This document shows positions 33,661-42,793 of a DNA stretch of 64,000 nucleotides, piece by piece. The stretch's first letter is position 1, and each line of letters opens with the position of its first letter. Source of the stretch: Celeribacter sp. PS-C1 (GTDB lineage Bacteria; Pseudomonadota; Alphaproteobacteria; Rhodobacterales; Rhodobacteraceae); NCBI RefSeq assembly GCF_019429625.1, contig NZ_JAHXRW010000010.1:1-64000 (forward strand), in the 5' to 3' direction. Made by a program: the position numbers and the translations under genes. The notes below the pieces were generated by a model. That model made no database searches. It worked only from the letters and a program-made list of their open reading frames with translations, and was not told the DNA's origin.

Positions 33661-34754
33661 GCGCCTCCTTTCAGGCTCAGAAGCACATTCGGGCGGATCA
33701 CGCCGCCCACGGCCGGAATGGACCGCCCCTGCCCCAAGACCGCAGTCAACGCGTCATAGCGCCCGCCGGTCGCCACGGGTGGCAGGTCCGGGCGTCCTTC
33801 GGCGTAGAAACCAAAGACGAAGCCGTCGTAATATTCCATCGAGGTGCGGCCATAGGAGGCCTCGAAATCGAGGCTGTCGACATCGACACCACGCTTCGCC
33901 AAAGCATCCGTACGACGGCTAAGAAGGCTGACGGCATCGGAAATGGCCGGCAGGTCCACGGTGATGTCACGCAGTTGAGACAGCACATGCGGCAGGGTTT
34001 CCTTGAGCGACAGGATGTCGTCCAAAAGTTCAATCTCACCTGCGGAAATCGGCGGCTCGGCGGCGTCCTCTTCGAGCGCCTTGATCCGCGTGTCGATCTC
34101 CGTCTGCGTGCGCAGACCGATAAAAGGCGCCTCAGGTTGGGCCAGATTGGCACGCACGCGCTCAAGGTTTTGCAGGCGGAGCGTGGTGCCCGCCTCGGAA
34201 AACCGCGTCATCAGCGCGCGGAACCGGCGCGGACGCCAGATGTGGCGCAGCAAAGCGGCACGGCGGCGTTCTGTGGTTTTCAGCCCCGCAACGGCGGCTT
34301 TCAGAATGCCGATATCCCCGGTCGCGGCGCGCAAGCCACTGTCGGACAGCACATTGGCGAAATTCGCGAAAACCTCGGCATCGGCAGCCGCCGGATCGGA
34401 GCCATCGAAGACTTCATAGCCGACCTGAAAATATTCATTGGCGCGCGTGGGCATGTCTTCTTGCTTGCGGAACACTTCGCCCGCGTAGGTGTAGCGCGCG
34501 GGTTCGGCGCCGTTCGACATATGCTCCTGCACCACCGGCACGGTGAAGTCCGGGCGCAGCATCATTTCGCCGCGCTCGGGGTCTTGGGTCATATAGGCGC
34601 GGGCGCGGATGTCCTCGCCGTAAAGGTCCAAAAGCACCTCGGCAGGCAGAAGAATGTCCATCTCGACGGGCAAAGCGCCCTCCGCCTCGAAGAAGGCTTT
34701 GAGGCGCGCGGCCTCGGCCTTGATGGCGGCTTTGGTGATTTCGACGCGAGCCAT
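33657..34754 (-). CDS. hisZ: ATP phosphoribosyltransferase regulatory subunit
   Basis: A 365-residue HisRS-like paralog without tRNA synthetase activity, which activates short-form HisG. The start [12 protein letters not shown] overlaps the hisS stop by one base (TGATG), so an extended upstream frame is rejected. Class II-type core motifs are present: MLRPDFTVPVVQEHM, YTYAGEVFRKQ and ANEYFQVGYEVF, with a C-terminal ATGGRYDALTAVLGQGRSIP. It lies between hisS and hisG, and all three genes are translationally close. Confidence 0.93.
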   Translation of the reverse strand: MARVEITKAAIKAEAARLKAFFEAEGALPVEMDILLPAEVLLDLYGEDIRARAYMTQDPERGEMMLRPDFTVPVVQEHMSNGAEPARYTYAGEVFRKQEDMPTRANEYFQVGYEVFDGSDPAAADAEVFANFANVLSDSGLRAATGDIGILKAAVAGLKTTERRRAALLRHIWRPRRFRALMTRFSEAGTTLRLQNLERVRANLAQPEAPFIGLRTQTEIDTRIKALEEDAAEPPISAGEIELLDDILSLKETLPHVLSQLRDITVDLPAISDAVSLLSRRTDALAKRGVDVDSLDFEASYGRTSMEYYDGFVFGFYAEGRPDLPPVATGGRYDALTAVLGQGRSIPAVGGVIRPNVLLSLKGGA

Positions 34755-36238
34755 CAGGAATAGCTCTCGATGATCTCGCGCACCTTCGCGACCATGTCTG
34801 TGCGCGGCACTTCGTATTGGTTCGGGCGGTCTTTCCACTCTTCGACAGAGGCGCTTTCCGCCAGCTTCGTGCCGAGGATCAGGTCCTTGATCTGAACGAC
34901 CCCGCGCTCGGCTTCGTCACCGCCTTGGATAATCGCCACCGGGCTTTCGCGCTTGTCGGCGTATTTGAGTTGGTTGCCGAAGTTCTTCGGGTTGCCGAGG
35001 TAGACCTCGGCGCGAATGCCCGCCTGACGCAGTTCGGAGACCATCGCCATATAGTCGCCCATGCGGTCGCGGTCCATCACTGTGACTACGACAGGGCCTT
35101 GCGCTTTGGAGCCGATCCGGCCTGTGGCACGCAGCGCTGCCAAGAGACGGTCGACCCCGATGGAGGCGCCCGTTGCAGGCACGGCCTGGCCGGTAAAGCG
35201 TTTGACCAGATCGTCATAGCGCCCGCCGCCCGCGACAGAGCCAAACTCGCGCACACGGCCTTTCTCGTCGGTGACCTCAAAGGTCAGCTCGGCCTCATAA
35301 ACCGGGCCGGTGTAATAGCCCAGGCCCCGCACCACGGCGGGGTCGATGACGATGCGGTCGGGGCCGTAGCCTTGGCCTTCGAGCAGCTCCGCGATTTCGC
35401 GCAGTTCGGCGACGCCCTCTTGGCCGGTTTTGGCCTCGCCGACCAATTCGCCCAAGCGATCCAACGTGGTGGCATTGCTGTCCTGGCGTCCGTTGACGAA
35501 GCCGAGGATCAGATCGACCTGCGCCGTGGCGAGACCTGCGCCCTTGGTGAAATCGCCGCTCTCGTCTTTGCGCCCTTCGGTCAGCAAAGCCATGACGCCA
35601 GCGTCGCCGAATTTGTCGTGTTTGTCGATGGTCCGCAAAACGATTCCACGCGTGGCGGCGAACTCTTCGGTGTCCGGCAGGCCCGCGCTTTCCAGAACGC
35701 CATCCAGCACTTTGCGGTTGTTCACCCGCACAATGTAATCGCCGCGCGGAATGCCGACTTTCTCAAGGCAATCCGAGAGCATCGCGCAGATTTCTGCGTC
35801 GGCGGCCACCGAGGGCGCCCCCACGGTGTCGGCATCACACTGGTAGAATTGGCGGAAACGGCCCGGACCGGGCTTTTCGTTGCGCCACACCGGCCCCATC
35901 GCAAAGCGACGATAGGGGGACGGCAGGTCCTGACGATATTGCGCCGCCACACGGGCCAGAGGCGCGGTCATGTCGTAACGCAGAGCGACCCAGTCGGAAT
36001 CATCCTCTTGCCAAGCAAAGACACCCTCGTTCGGGCGGTCCACATCCGGCAGGAATTTGCCCAGCGCCTCGACGGTTTCCACCGCAGAGGTCTCAAGCGC
36101 CTCGAACCCGTAATGGTGATAGACTTCAGCGATTTGATCGAGCATATGTTTGCGCTCGCTCACCTCTGTGCCGAAGTAATCACGAAAGCCCTTGGGCGTC
36201 TCTGCCTTGGGGCGCGGGGTTTTCTTGGGCTTGGCCAT
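34754..36238 (-). CDS. hisS: Histidyl-tRNA synthetase
   Basis: A 494-residue class II synthetase charging tRNA-His. Motif 1 region [10 protein letters not shown]; motif 2 [20 protein letters not shown]; HisA loop [12 protein letters not shown]; motif 3 [17 protein letters not shown]-terminal anticodon-binding domain with [20 protein letters not shown]. The length fits the alphaproteobacterial type, with an inserted central region. It is the first gene of hisS-hisZ-hisG. Confidence 0.96.
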   Translation of the reverse strand: MAKPKKTPRPKAETPKGFRDYFGTEVSERKHMLDQIAEVYHHYGFEALETSAVETVEALGKFLPDVDRPNEGVFAWQEDDSDWVALRYDMTAPLARVAAQYRQDLPSPYRRFAMGPVWRNEKPGPGRFRQFYQCDADTVGAPSVAADAEICAMLSDCLEKVGIPRGDYIVRVNNRKVLDGVLESAGLPDTEEFAATRGIVLRTIDKHDKFGDAGVMALLTEGRKDESGDFTKGAGLATAQVDLILGFVNGRQDSNATTLDRLGELVGEAKTGQEGVAELREIAELLEGQGYGPDRIVIDPAVVRGLGYYTGPVYEAELTFEVTDEKGRVREFGSVAGGGRYDDLVKRFTGQAVPATGASIGVDRLLAALRATGRIGSKAQGPVVVTVMDRDRMGDYMAMVSELRQAGIRAEVYLGNPKNFGNQLKYADKRESPVAIIQGGDEAERGVVQIKDLILGTKLAESASVEEWKDRPNQYEVPRTDMVAKVREIIESYS

Positions 36239-36381
36239 GGCCGGTCCTTTTGCTCACTGTCGCGGGCGGCATATCGCACGGGCGGCTCAGGGGCAAGGCG
36301 CGACGCCGGTGGACGGCATGAAATCCTTATGACATAGGCTTATCTGTGCCATTCCCGGCTCCAAAAGAGAGAGATCCCGCC

Positions 36382-36594
36382 ATGTCAGACGAGACCCGCA
36401 TCACCGCCTTGGAAGAACAGATCGCCTATCTTACCAAGACCGTCGAGGAACTGTCCGACATCGTGGCGCAGCAGGAAGGTATTCTGGAGAAGGCCGAGCG
36501 GCGTCTTGGGATGTTGATGGAGGCCGAAGCGCTGCGTCAGTCGGAGAGCGAGGGCACCGTGCCTCTGGCCGATCAACGCCCGCCGCACTGGTGA
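36382..36594 (+). CDS. slyX: SlyX family protein
   Basis: A 70-residue coiled-coil protein. The start MSDETRITALEEQ is chosen after AGAGAGAG; an open frame of 12 more codons is unlikely to be used. It has the SlyX pattern LEEQIAYLTKTVEELSDIV followed by LEKAERRLGML and the C-terminal DQRPPHW, typical of the family end (PPHY/W). The biochemical role is unknown. It diverges from hisS and is followed by two tandem hairpins. Confidence 0.88.
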   Translation: MSDETRITALEEQIAYLTKTVEELSDIVAQQEGILEKAERRLGMLMEAEALRQSESEGTVPLADQRPPHW

Positions 36595-36595
36595 G

Positions 36596-36669
36596 GTTAC
36601 AGTTTGCCTCGCAAACTGTAACGACAAGGGCATTCGAGGCAGCGTTTGCTCGCAAACGCGTTCGAATGC
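36596..36669. repeat. Two tandem perfect hairpins with GTTTGC/GCAAAC stems
   Basis: Hairpin 1: a 12-bp perfect inverted repeat GTTACAGTTTGC (36596-36607), loop CTC, GCAAACTGTAAC (36611-36622). Hairpin 2: GCGTTTGC (36642-36649), loop TC, GCAAACGC (36652-36659), with an outer stem GCATTCGA / TCGAATGC (36630-36637 and 36662-36669). Both carry GTTTGC/GCAAAC with 2-3-base loops and no T-run. They lie between the convergent slyX and lipoprotein genes, so they may end transcription or belong to a dispersed palindromic repeat family. Confidence 0.7.
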
Positions 36670-36697
36670 GTCCGCAAATTCTGGCACTCATGATCCC

Positions 36698-37675
36698 TCA
36701 CCGCATTTCCTCGCTCATCACCTGACCGTCATGAAGCAAGAGCTCCAACCAGTCCTCCTCCGCCCCGAAATAAGGATAAACGGAGACGAAGGCGACCTGA
36801 CGCTCCAGCGCATCGAGGCTTTCCGCCGGGCAATATTTGCCACGACCAACACCACAGGTCTGGCGCTTGATCCGCTCATAGGTCTTGTCCGCCCGCGACC
36901 AATCGCGCTCGGAATGATCAGAATAGCGCAAAACCTCATGCAGCCCCGCCGCGCCGAACATTGTTAAAGCCGCCGTGACCTGACGGGCGCAGCCGTCGGC
37001 GAACCCTGTGATATATTGGCTGCGCGGTTCGGTGCTTGTGGGGTCGCTGTCGTAGAGCTGCCAAACAGGGCGGCCCTCACGCGGGAACTGATCGACTTTC
37101 CGGCCCATAGCACGGGGTCGGATCTCGCAATTGATGCCGACATCTCCAAAGGGCAGGACCTCGCCGGAATTGACGGTCGAGGACGGGCCATCACCAGACT
37201 TGGGTTTCAGAAATCCAAAGAGAGGTTTGGGGGCTGCGAGTTCGGATGGCTCCGCAACAGAGGGTGCAACACCATGGGTCTCCGGACGCGCCTCGAACCC
37301 CTCTTCCACCGGAAGCGCCACCTCTTCGACCGGCGCCGCAACGTGTTTCGGTTTCAGAAAAGCGAACATGCCGCCAAGCCCCGCGCGGCGCACCTCAGTG
37401 GTTTCGGCGAGGATTCGGTCGGCCTCTGCGACGATCTCCGCCGAAAGTGGGTCCGGCGTCTCTTCGAGGAGCTTCACATCCGCGCGCTCCCCACCCTCAA
37501 ACGCATCCTCCTCAGCATCGGCATCTTCGGAGGTCAGAACGTCAGACGTCTCGCTTGCAGTCGCCACATTCGCGACAGGCGCGTCGACCTCGGTCGGCGG
37601 CGCGAGAAACGCGGGTGTTTTGATCTGACAGGCCGAAAGCCCCAGCGCACAAGAGACCAACACTAGAGTGCGCAT
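36698..37675 (-). CDS. Uncharacterised lipoprotein
   Basis: A 325-residue predicted lipoprotein with an N-terminal signal and lipobox LSAC (MRTLVLVSCALGLSACQIKT). The middle (about 25-170) is acidic and low in complexity, with two similar short segments, GMFAFLKPKHV and LFGFLKPKSGD. The C-terminal part (about 175-325) is ordered, with Cys residues in INCEIRPRAMGRKVDQFP, ITGFADGCARQV and KRQTCGVGRGKYCPAE. I do not recognise a named family. Its ATG overlaps the dnaE stop (TGATG), so it is translationally coupled to DNA polymerase III alpha. Confidence 0.78.
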   Translation of the reverse strand: MRTLVLVSCALGLSACQIKTPAFLAPPTEVDAPVANVATASETSDVLTSEDADAEEDAFEGGERADVKLLEETPDPLSAEIVAEADRILAETTEVRRAGLGGMFAFLKPKHVAAPVEEVALPVEEGFEARPETHGVAPSVAEPSELAAPKPLFGFLKPKSGDGPSSTVNSGEVLPFGDVGINCEIRPRAMGRKVDQFPREGRPVWQLYDSDPTSTEPRSQYITGFADGCARQVTAALTMFGAAGLHEVLRYSDHSERDWSRADKTYERIKRQTCGVGRGKYCPAESLDALERQVAFVSVYPYFGAEEDWLELLLHDGQVMSEEMR

Positions 37676-40600
37676 CACATGTCCTCGACCATGATCACGC
37701 CGTCAAAGGATTTGATCGCGCCCTTCACCTCTGGTGTGATGACAAAGGGCTGCGGCACGTCGATGTCCACCTCGTTGGGATAATCCGGCGCCATGATGCA
37801 GAACGAAATCGCACCTTTTGGCGGCTGTTTCGCCTCCTGCGTCACGCGGGTCAGCAATTCGCCGACCTGAATGACCGCGCTGGTGTCTTCGCAGTAGATC
37901 TTCAGCCCCGCACCACCGGCATCCGCGACAATCGCATCCATCGGCGCGACGGAGCGGATCATCGGATCAAACTGGCCGTCGTTGAAGCGGCCTTCGAGCG
38001 TCATCACCAGCTTATCGTGTTTCTCGAAAATCTCGTAGGACGGCTCATATTCGCCCTTTTTCGGGAACATCGCGATGCCCGCCAATTGGCCGGTGCTGTC
38101 CGAGATATTCATGCGGAAATAGCGCGTGCCCTTGCCGGATTTCATAGGACGGAACCCCGACACCAAGACGCCCACTTTCATGATCGCGCCGCCTTCGGCC
38201 TCTGCCTTGGCCTGCACCTCGGCAATCGTGCCGATTTTCTTGCGTTTCAAGGCACTTGCGTAGTCGTCGAGCGGGTGGCCGGAGAGGTAAAACCCGATGG
38301 CTTTATGCTCCTCCATCAACCGCTCTGACGCGACCCAATCGCCCACGGGCGAGAGGCGCGGTTCGGGCAGGTCCTCACCCGCATCGCCAAAGAGCGACAC
38401 TTGGCTCGAGGCCTTTTGCTCATGGATCGCGGCGGAATATTGCACGAGCTGCTCAAGGCTGTCGAAGACCCGGCGGCGGTTGCTGTCGAGCTGATCGAAT
38501 GCGCCTGCACGGGCGAGCATTTCCAAGGGCCGCTTGCCGACTTTCTTGAGATCGACGCGCCGGGCAAAATCATAGAGCGTGACAAACGGTTTGCCGCCCT
38601 CAACACGCGCCCGCACGATCAATTGCATCGCCTCGGAGCCCACGTTTTTCAGCGCGCCCAGCGCGTAGACCAGTTTCTGATCCACCACGTCAAAAGACGC
38701 CAAAGAGCGGTTCACACAGGGAGGCACGATCTCGATTTCAAGCCCGCGTTTCACCTCTTCGGCATAAATCGCCAGCTTATCGGTAAGGTGAATATCGCAG
38801 TTCATGACACCGGCCATGAACTCCACCGGGTGGTTCGCCTTGAGCCAGCCGGTCTGATAGGACACCACAGCATAGGCCGCCGCGTGGGATTTGTTGAACC
38901 CGTAGTTGGCGAATTTTTCGAGAAGGTCGAAAACCTCGGAGGCCTTCTTTTTATCAACGCCGTTCTTCGCCGCGCCTTCCTCGAATTTCGGGCGCTCGGC
39001 GTCCATCGCCTCTTTGATCTTTTTGCCCATCGCGCGACGCAAAAGGTCCGCGCCGCCAAGCGAATAGCCCGCCATGACCTGCGCGATCTGCATCACCTGT
39101 TCCTGATAAACGATGATGCCCTGCGTCTCGGCGAGGATGTGATCGATGGTCGGGTGGACGGATTCCAATTCCTTGCGCCCGTGTTTTACGTCGCAATAGG
39201 TCGGGATGTTTTCCATCGGCCCCGGACGATAGAGCGCCACAAGCGCCACAATGTCCTCGATACAGGTCGGCTTCATCTGACGAAGCGCCTGCATCATGCC
39301 CGAGCTCTCGACTTGGAACACAGCGACCGTTTTCGCATCCGAGTAGAGCCTATAGGTCGCCGCATCATCCAGCGGGATGAGGTTGATCTGGTTCTCCCCG
39401 CCCTCTGGCGGCTCGTAGAGCTCGGTGCCATCTGCGGCAACATGCAGGGGCCGCCCGGATTTGAAGATCAGGTCCATTGCGGACTGAATGACGGTCAGGG
39501 TCTTCAGACCCAGAAAGTCGAATTTCACCAGACCGGCCTGCTCGACCCATTTCATGTTGAACTGGGTGGCCGGCATGTCGGAGCGCGGGTCTTGGTACAA
39601 AGGCACCAACTCGTCGGTTGGACGGTCCGCGATCACAACACCCGCGGCGTGGGTGGAGGCGTTTCTGAGCAAACCCTCGACCTGTTGGCCATAGGTCAAA
39701 AGCCGGTCCACGACCTCTTCGTTGCGGGCCTCTTCGCGCAGTTTCGGCTCGTCTTCGAGCGCTTGTTTGATCGACACGGGCTTGACGCCCTCGACCGGGA
39801 TCAGTTTCGACAGGCGGTCCACCTGCCCGTAAGGCATCTGAAGCACCCGACCAATGTCGCGCACTGCGGCCTTGGACAAAAGCGCACCGAAGGTGATGAT
39901 CTGCCCCACCTTGTCGCGCCCGTATTTCTCCTGCACGTAGCGGATGGTTTCCTCGCGCCGGTCCATGCAAAAGTCGATGTCGAAGTCGGGCATCGACACA
40001 CGTTCCGGGTTCAAAAACCGTTCGAAAAGAAGCGAATAGCGCAGCGGGTCCAAGTCGGTGATGGTCAACACATAGGCAACGAGAGAGCCAGCTCCCGAAC
40101 CCCGCCCCGGCCCGACCGGGATGTTGTTGTCCTTCGACCATTTGATGAAGTCGGCCACGATCAAAAAGTAGCCCGGGAACCCCATCTGTTCGATGATCCC
40201 CAGCTCGAATTTGAGCCGTTCTTCATACTCTTCGCGCGGCACCGCCGCTTCGATCACGGCAAGGCGTCTGTCCAGACCTTCCCAGGCCTGTTTGCGTAGT
40301 TCCTCAACCTCGTCATCCGCGAATTTCGGCAGGATCGGGTCGCGTTTGTAGGCTTTGAAGGCGCAGCGTTTCGCGATCTCGACGGTGTTCTCAAGCGCCT
40401 CCGGCAGATCAGCAAAAAGCGTCGCCATCTCCGCGGGCGATTTGAAATAGTGCTGCGGCGTCAAGCGTCTACGCGGCTCGACCTGATCGACATAAGCGCC
40501 CTCGGCAATACAGATCAGCGCATCATGCGCCTCATACATATCGCTTTTCGGGAAATAGACGTCATTCGTGGCCACCAAAGGCAGCCCCAGATCATAGGCC

Positions 40601-41193
40601 CATTCGACAAAGGGCCGCTCAGTCAGGCGCTCGGCCTCAGTCGACCCGCCATCCTCACCCGGATGACGCTGCAACTCTACGTAAAGCCGGTTCGGATAGA
40701 TCGCCTTCAAACGCTCCAACAGAGCGCGAGCCTGATCCTCATGGTTCTCGCGGATCATCCGCCCCACCGGCCCGTCCGAACCGCCTGTCAGACAGATCAG
40801 CCCGCCAGAGTAGCGCTCCAACTCCTCGATGGTGACCTGCGGAATGCCCTCGTGTTTGTCCACGTAGAGACAGGAATTGAGCTTCATCAGATGCTCATAG
40901 CCCGTCTCGTTTTGCGCCAAAAGCACCACCGGCGCGGGCAATTTCTGACGCTCACCGGGGGCGGCCTCGTGATAGGCGACATCGACCTGACAGCCGATGA
41001 TCGGCTGCACACCTGCGCCTTTGGCATATTCGGAAAATTCCAACGCACAGAAAAGGTTATTGGTGTCCGTGACGGCGACGGCGGGCATGTTCATATCCGT
41101 CACCATGCCGCTCAATTTCTTGAGCCGCATCGCCCCTTCGAGAAGGGAATATTCGGTGTGAACGCGGAGGTGGATGAAGGTCGGACTGCTCAT
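37675..41193 (-). CDS. dnaE: DNA polymerase III alpha subunit
   Basis: A 1172-residue replicative polymerase. The N-terminal PHP domain starts FIHLRVHTEYSLLEGAMRLK; the palm carries GPGRGSGAGSLVAYVL and the catalytic aspartates PDFDIDFCMDRREETIRYV. Then come FNKSHAAAYAVVSYQTGWLK, a helix-hairpin-helix region, and a C-terminal OB fold ending in a tau-binding tail. The length equals normal DnaE1. It is the main chromosomal polymerase and its stop overlaps the start of a lipoprotein gene. Confidence 0.98.
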   Translation of the reverse strand: MSSPTFIHLRVHTEYSLLEGAMRLKKLSGMVTDMNMPAVAVTDTNNLFCALEFSEYAKGAGVQPIIGCQVDVAYHEAAPGERQKLPAPVVLLAQNETGYEHLMKLNSCLYVDKHEGIPQVTIEELERYSGGLICLTGGSDGPVGRMIRENHEDQARALLERLKAIYPNRLYVELQRHPGEDGGSTEAERLTERPFVEWAYDLGLPLVATNDVYFPKSDMYEAHDALICIAEGAYVDQVEPRRRLTPQHYFKSPAEMATLFADLPEALENTVEIAKRCAFKAYKRDPILPKFADDEVEELRKQAWEGLDRRLAVIEAAVPREEYEERLKFELGIIEQMGFPGYFLIVADFIKWSKDNNIPVGPGRGSGAGSLVAYVLTITDLDPLRYSLLFERFLNPERVSMPDFDIDFCMDRREETIRYVQEKYGRDKVGQIITFGALLSKAAVRDIGRVLQMPYGQVDRLSKLIPVEGVKPVSIKQALEDEPKLREEARNEEVVDRLLTYGQQVEGLLRNASTHAAGVVIADRPTDELVPLYQDPRSDMPATQFNMKWVEQAGLVKFDFLGLKTLTVIQSAMDLIFKSGRPLHVAADGTELYEPPEGGENQINLIPLDDAATYRLYSDAKTVAVFQVESSGMMQALRQMKPTCIEDIVALVALYRPGPMENIPTYCDVKHGRKELESVHPTIDHILAETQGIIVYQEQVMQIAQVMAGYSLGGADLLRRAMGKKIKEAMDAERPKFEEGAAKNGVDKKKASEVFDLLEKFANYGFNKSHAAAYAVVSYQTGWLKANHPVEFMAGVMNCDIHLTDKLAIYAEEVKRGLEIEIVPPCVNRSLASFDVVDQKLVYALGALKNVGSEAMQLIVRARVEGGKPFVTLYDFARRVDLKKVGKRPLEMLARAGAFDQLDSNRRRVFDSLEQLVQYSAAIHEQKASSQVSLFGDAGEDLPEPRLSPVGDWVASERLMEEHKAIGFYLSGHPLDDYASALKRKKIGTIAEVQAKAEAEGGAIMKVGVLVSGFRPMKSGKGTRYFRMNISDSTGQLAGIAMFPKKGEYEPSYEIFEKHDKLVMTLEGRFNDGQFDPMIRSVAPMDAIVADAGGAGLKIYCEDTSAVIQVGELLTRVTQEAKQPPKGAISFCIMAPDYPNEVDIDVPQPFVITPEVKGAIKSFDGVIMVEDM

Positions 41194-41431
41194 TTGCGGC
41201 CCAAGCTAACGCATGGCGACGAGCCTCGCCAAGAGCAAAACGTGTCTTTTCCACAGCTCGTTTCGCGCGCCGCAGCCTCGCATATATTTTGATCAAAAGA
41301 ACAAAATCTACGCGACCGGGCGCGAGAATCCCTTGCATAATCTGCCTCGGAACGGTTTTCTTTTGGCAATCACCCGCGCTTTCCGCCGCATCGGGCGCGT
41401 GTTTTGAACAAGAAAGCGGCTGGTCTGACGT

Positions 41432-42793
41432 ATGGAGATCACTTTTCGGCTAAACGGCACGCTTGTCACGGCAAGCGACGCACCGACCCGAACCCTCCTC
41501 GATTATCTGCGCGACACCCGCGGCCTCACCGGCACGAAAGAAGGGTGTAACGAGGGCGATTGCGGCGCCTGCACTGTGATGGTGGAGGACGAGAGCGGCA
41601 AAAAACCTCTGAACGCCTGCATCCTGTTTCTGCCGCAGCTTCACGGCAAATCGGTCACCACGGTGGAGGGTCTGTCGAAAGGCGACACGCTGCACCCGGT
41701 GCAAAGCGCGATGATCCAAGAACACGGCAGCCAATGCGGCTTTTGCACCCCCGGCATCGTCATGTCGCTGGCGACCGCACATGCACGCGGCGAGACCGAT
41801 CACGAGGATATTCTGGCCGGAAACCTCTGTCGCTGCACCGGCTACGCGCCCATTCTGCGCGCCGCGAAAAAGGCCGAAACCGCACCCATTCCGGAAGAGT
41901 TAGAGCACATCCCCTTCCCCGCGCCCGCCATTGTCGAACGCCCTGAGAGCGCCGACGAATTGGCCGCGATCTACGCGCTGCGCCCTGACGCGACGCTCAT
42001 TGCGGGGGCCACGGATGTGGGCCTTTGGGTCACCAAACAAATGCGCGATCTGGATGAGGTGATTTTCCTGAACGGGGTCGAAGACCTCAGGGGCATCACC
42101 GAGACGGATGAGGCGTTTGAAATCCGCGCGATGACCCCGATTGCCGATCTGATCGCGCTGTTCAAACCCTATTCGCCCTCTCTGTCGGAGATGTATCGCC
42201 GCTTTGCCTCCACCCAAGTGCGCGCCGCCGCGACGCTTGGCGGCAACATCGCCAACGGCTCCCCGATTGGCGACAGCCCGCCACCGCTGATTGCCGCGAA
42301 TGCATCGCTCACCCTGCGCAAAGGAGAGGAGCGGCGGAGCATTGCGCTTGAGGAGTTCTTCATCGCTTACGGCAAACAGGATCGCGGCACGTCCGAGTTC
42401 GTCGAAAGCATCACGGTGCCGAAATCCGGCCTCACGGACCTCAAGGTTTATAAACTGTCGAAACGCTTCGATCAGGACATTTCCGCCGTCTGTGGCGCCT
42501 TCAACATGACGGTCTCGGAGGGCAAAATCACCGCCGCGCGCATCGCCTTTGGCGGCATGGCCGGAACGCCCGCGCGCGCGAAAGAGGTGGAGGACGCGTT
42601 GATTGGCCAACCGTGGAGCATGGACACGATCGAGTCCGCCCTGCCCGCATTTGCCACGGATTACACGCCGATGAGCGACATGCGCGCCTCCGCCGCCTAT
42701 CGCCTCACCGCCGCGCAAAACATGCTCAAACGTTATTTCGCCGAAAGCCAGGGCCTCACCACCTCGGTTCTTGATGTGAAGGAGGGCGCATAA
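41432..42793 (+). CDS. xdhA: Xanthine dehydrogenase small subunit (Fe-S/FAD)
   Basis: A 453-residue subunit of molybdenum xanthine dehydrogenase. First [2Fe-2S] cluster Cys39, Cys44, Cys47 ([14 protein letters not shown]) and Cys63; second cluster Cys102, Cys105 ([13 protein letters not shown]), Cys133 and Cys135 ([10 protein letters not shown]). The FAD domain has [20 protein letters not shown] and [20 protein letters not shown]. It passes electrons from the Mo site in XdhB to NAD. It is the first gene of a seven-gene unit, and the stop overlaps the xdhB start (TAATG). Confidence 0.97.
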   Translation: MEITFRLNGTLVTASDAPTRTLLDYLRDTRGLTGTKEGCNEGDCGACTVMVEDESGKKPLNACILFLPQLHGKSVTTVEGLSKGDTLHPVQSAMIQEHGSQCGFCTPGIVMSLATAHARGETDHEDILAGNLCRCTGYAPILRAAKKAETAPIPEELEHIPFPAPAIVERPESADELAAIYALRPDATLIAGATDVGLWVTKQMRDLDEVIFLNGVEDLRGITETDEAFEIRAMTPIADLIALFKPYSPSLSEMYRRFASTQVRAAATLGGNIANGSPIGDSPPPLIAANASLTLRKGEERRSIALEEFFIAYGKQDRGTSEFVESITVPKSGLTDLKVYKLSKRFDQDISAVCGAFNMTVSEGKITAARIAFGGMAGTPARAKEVEDALIGQPWSMDTIESALPAFATDYTPMSDMRASAAYRLTAAQNMLKRYFAESQGLTTSVLDVKEGA

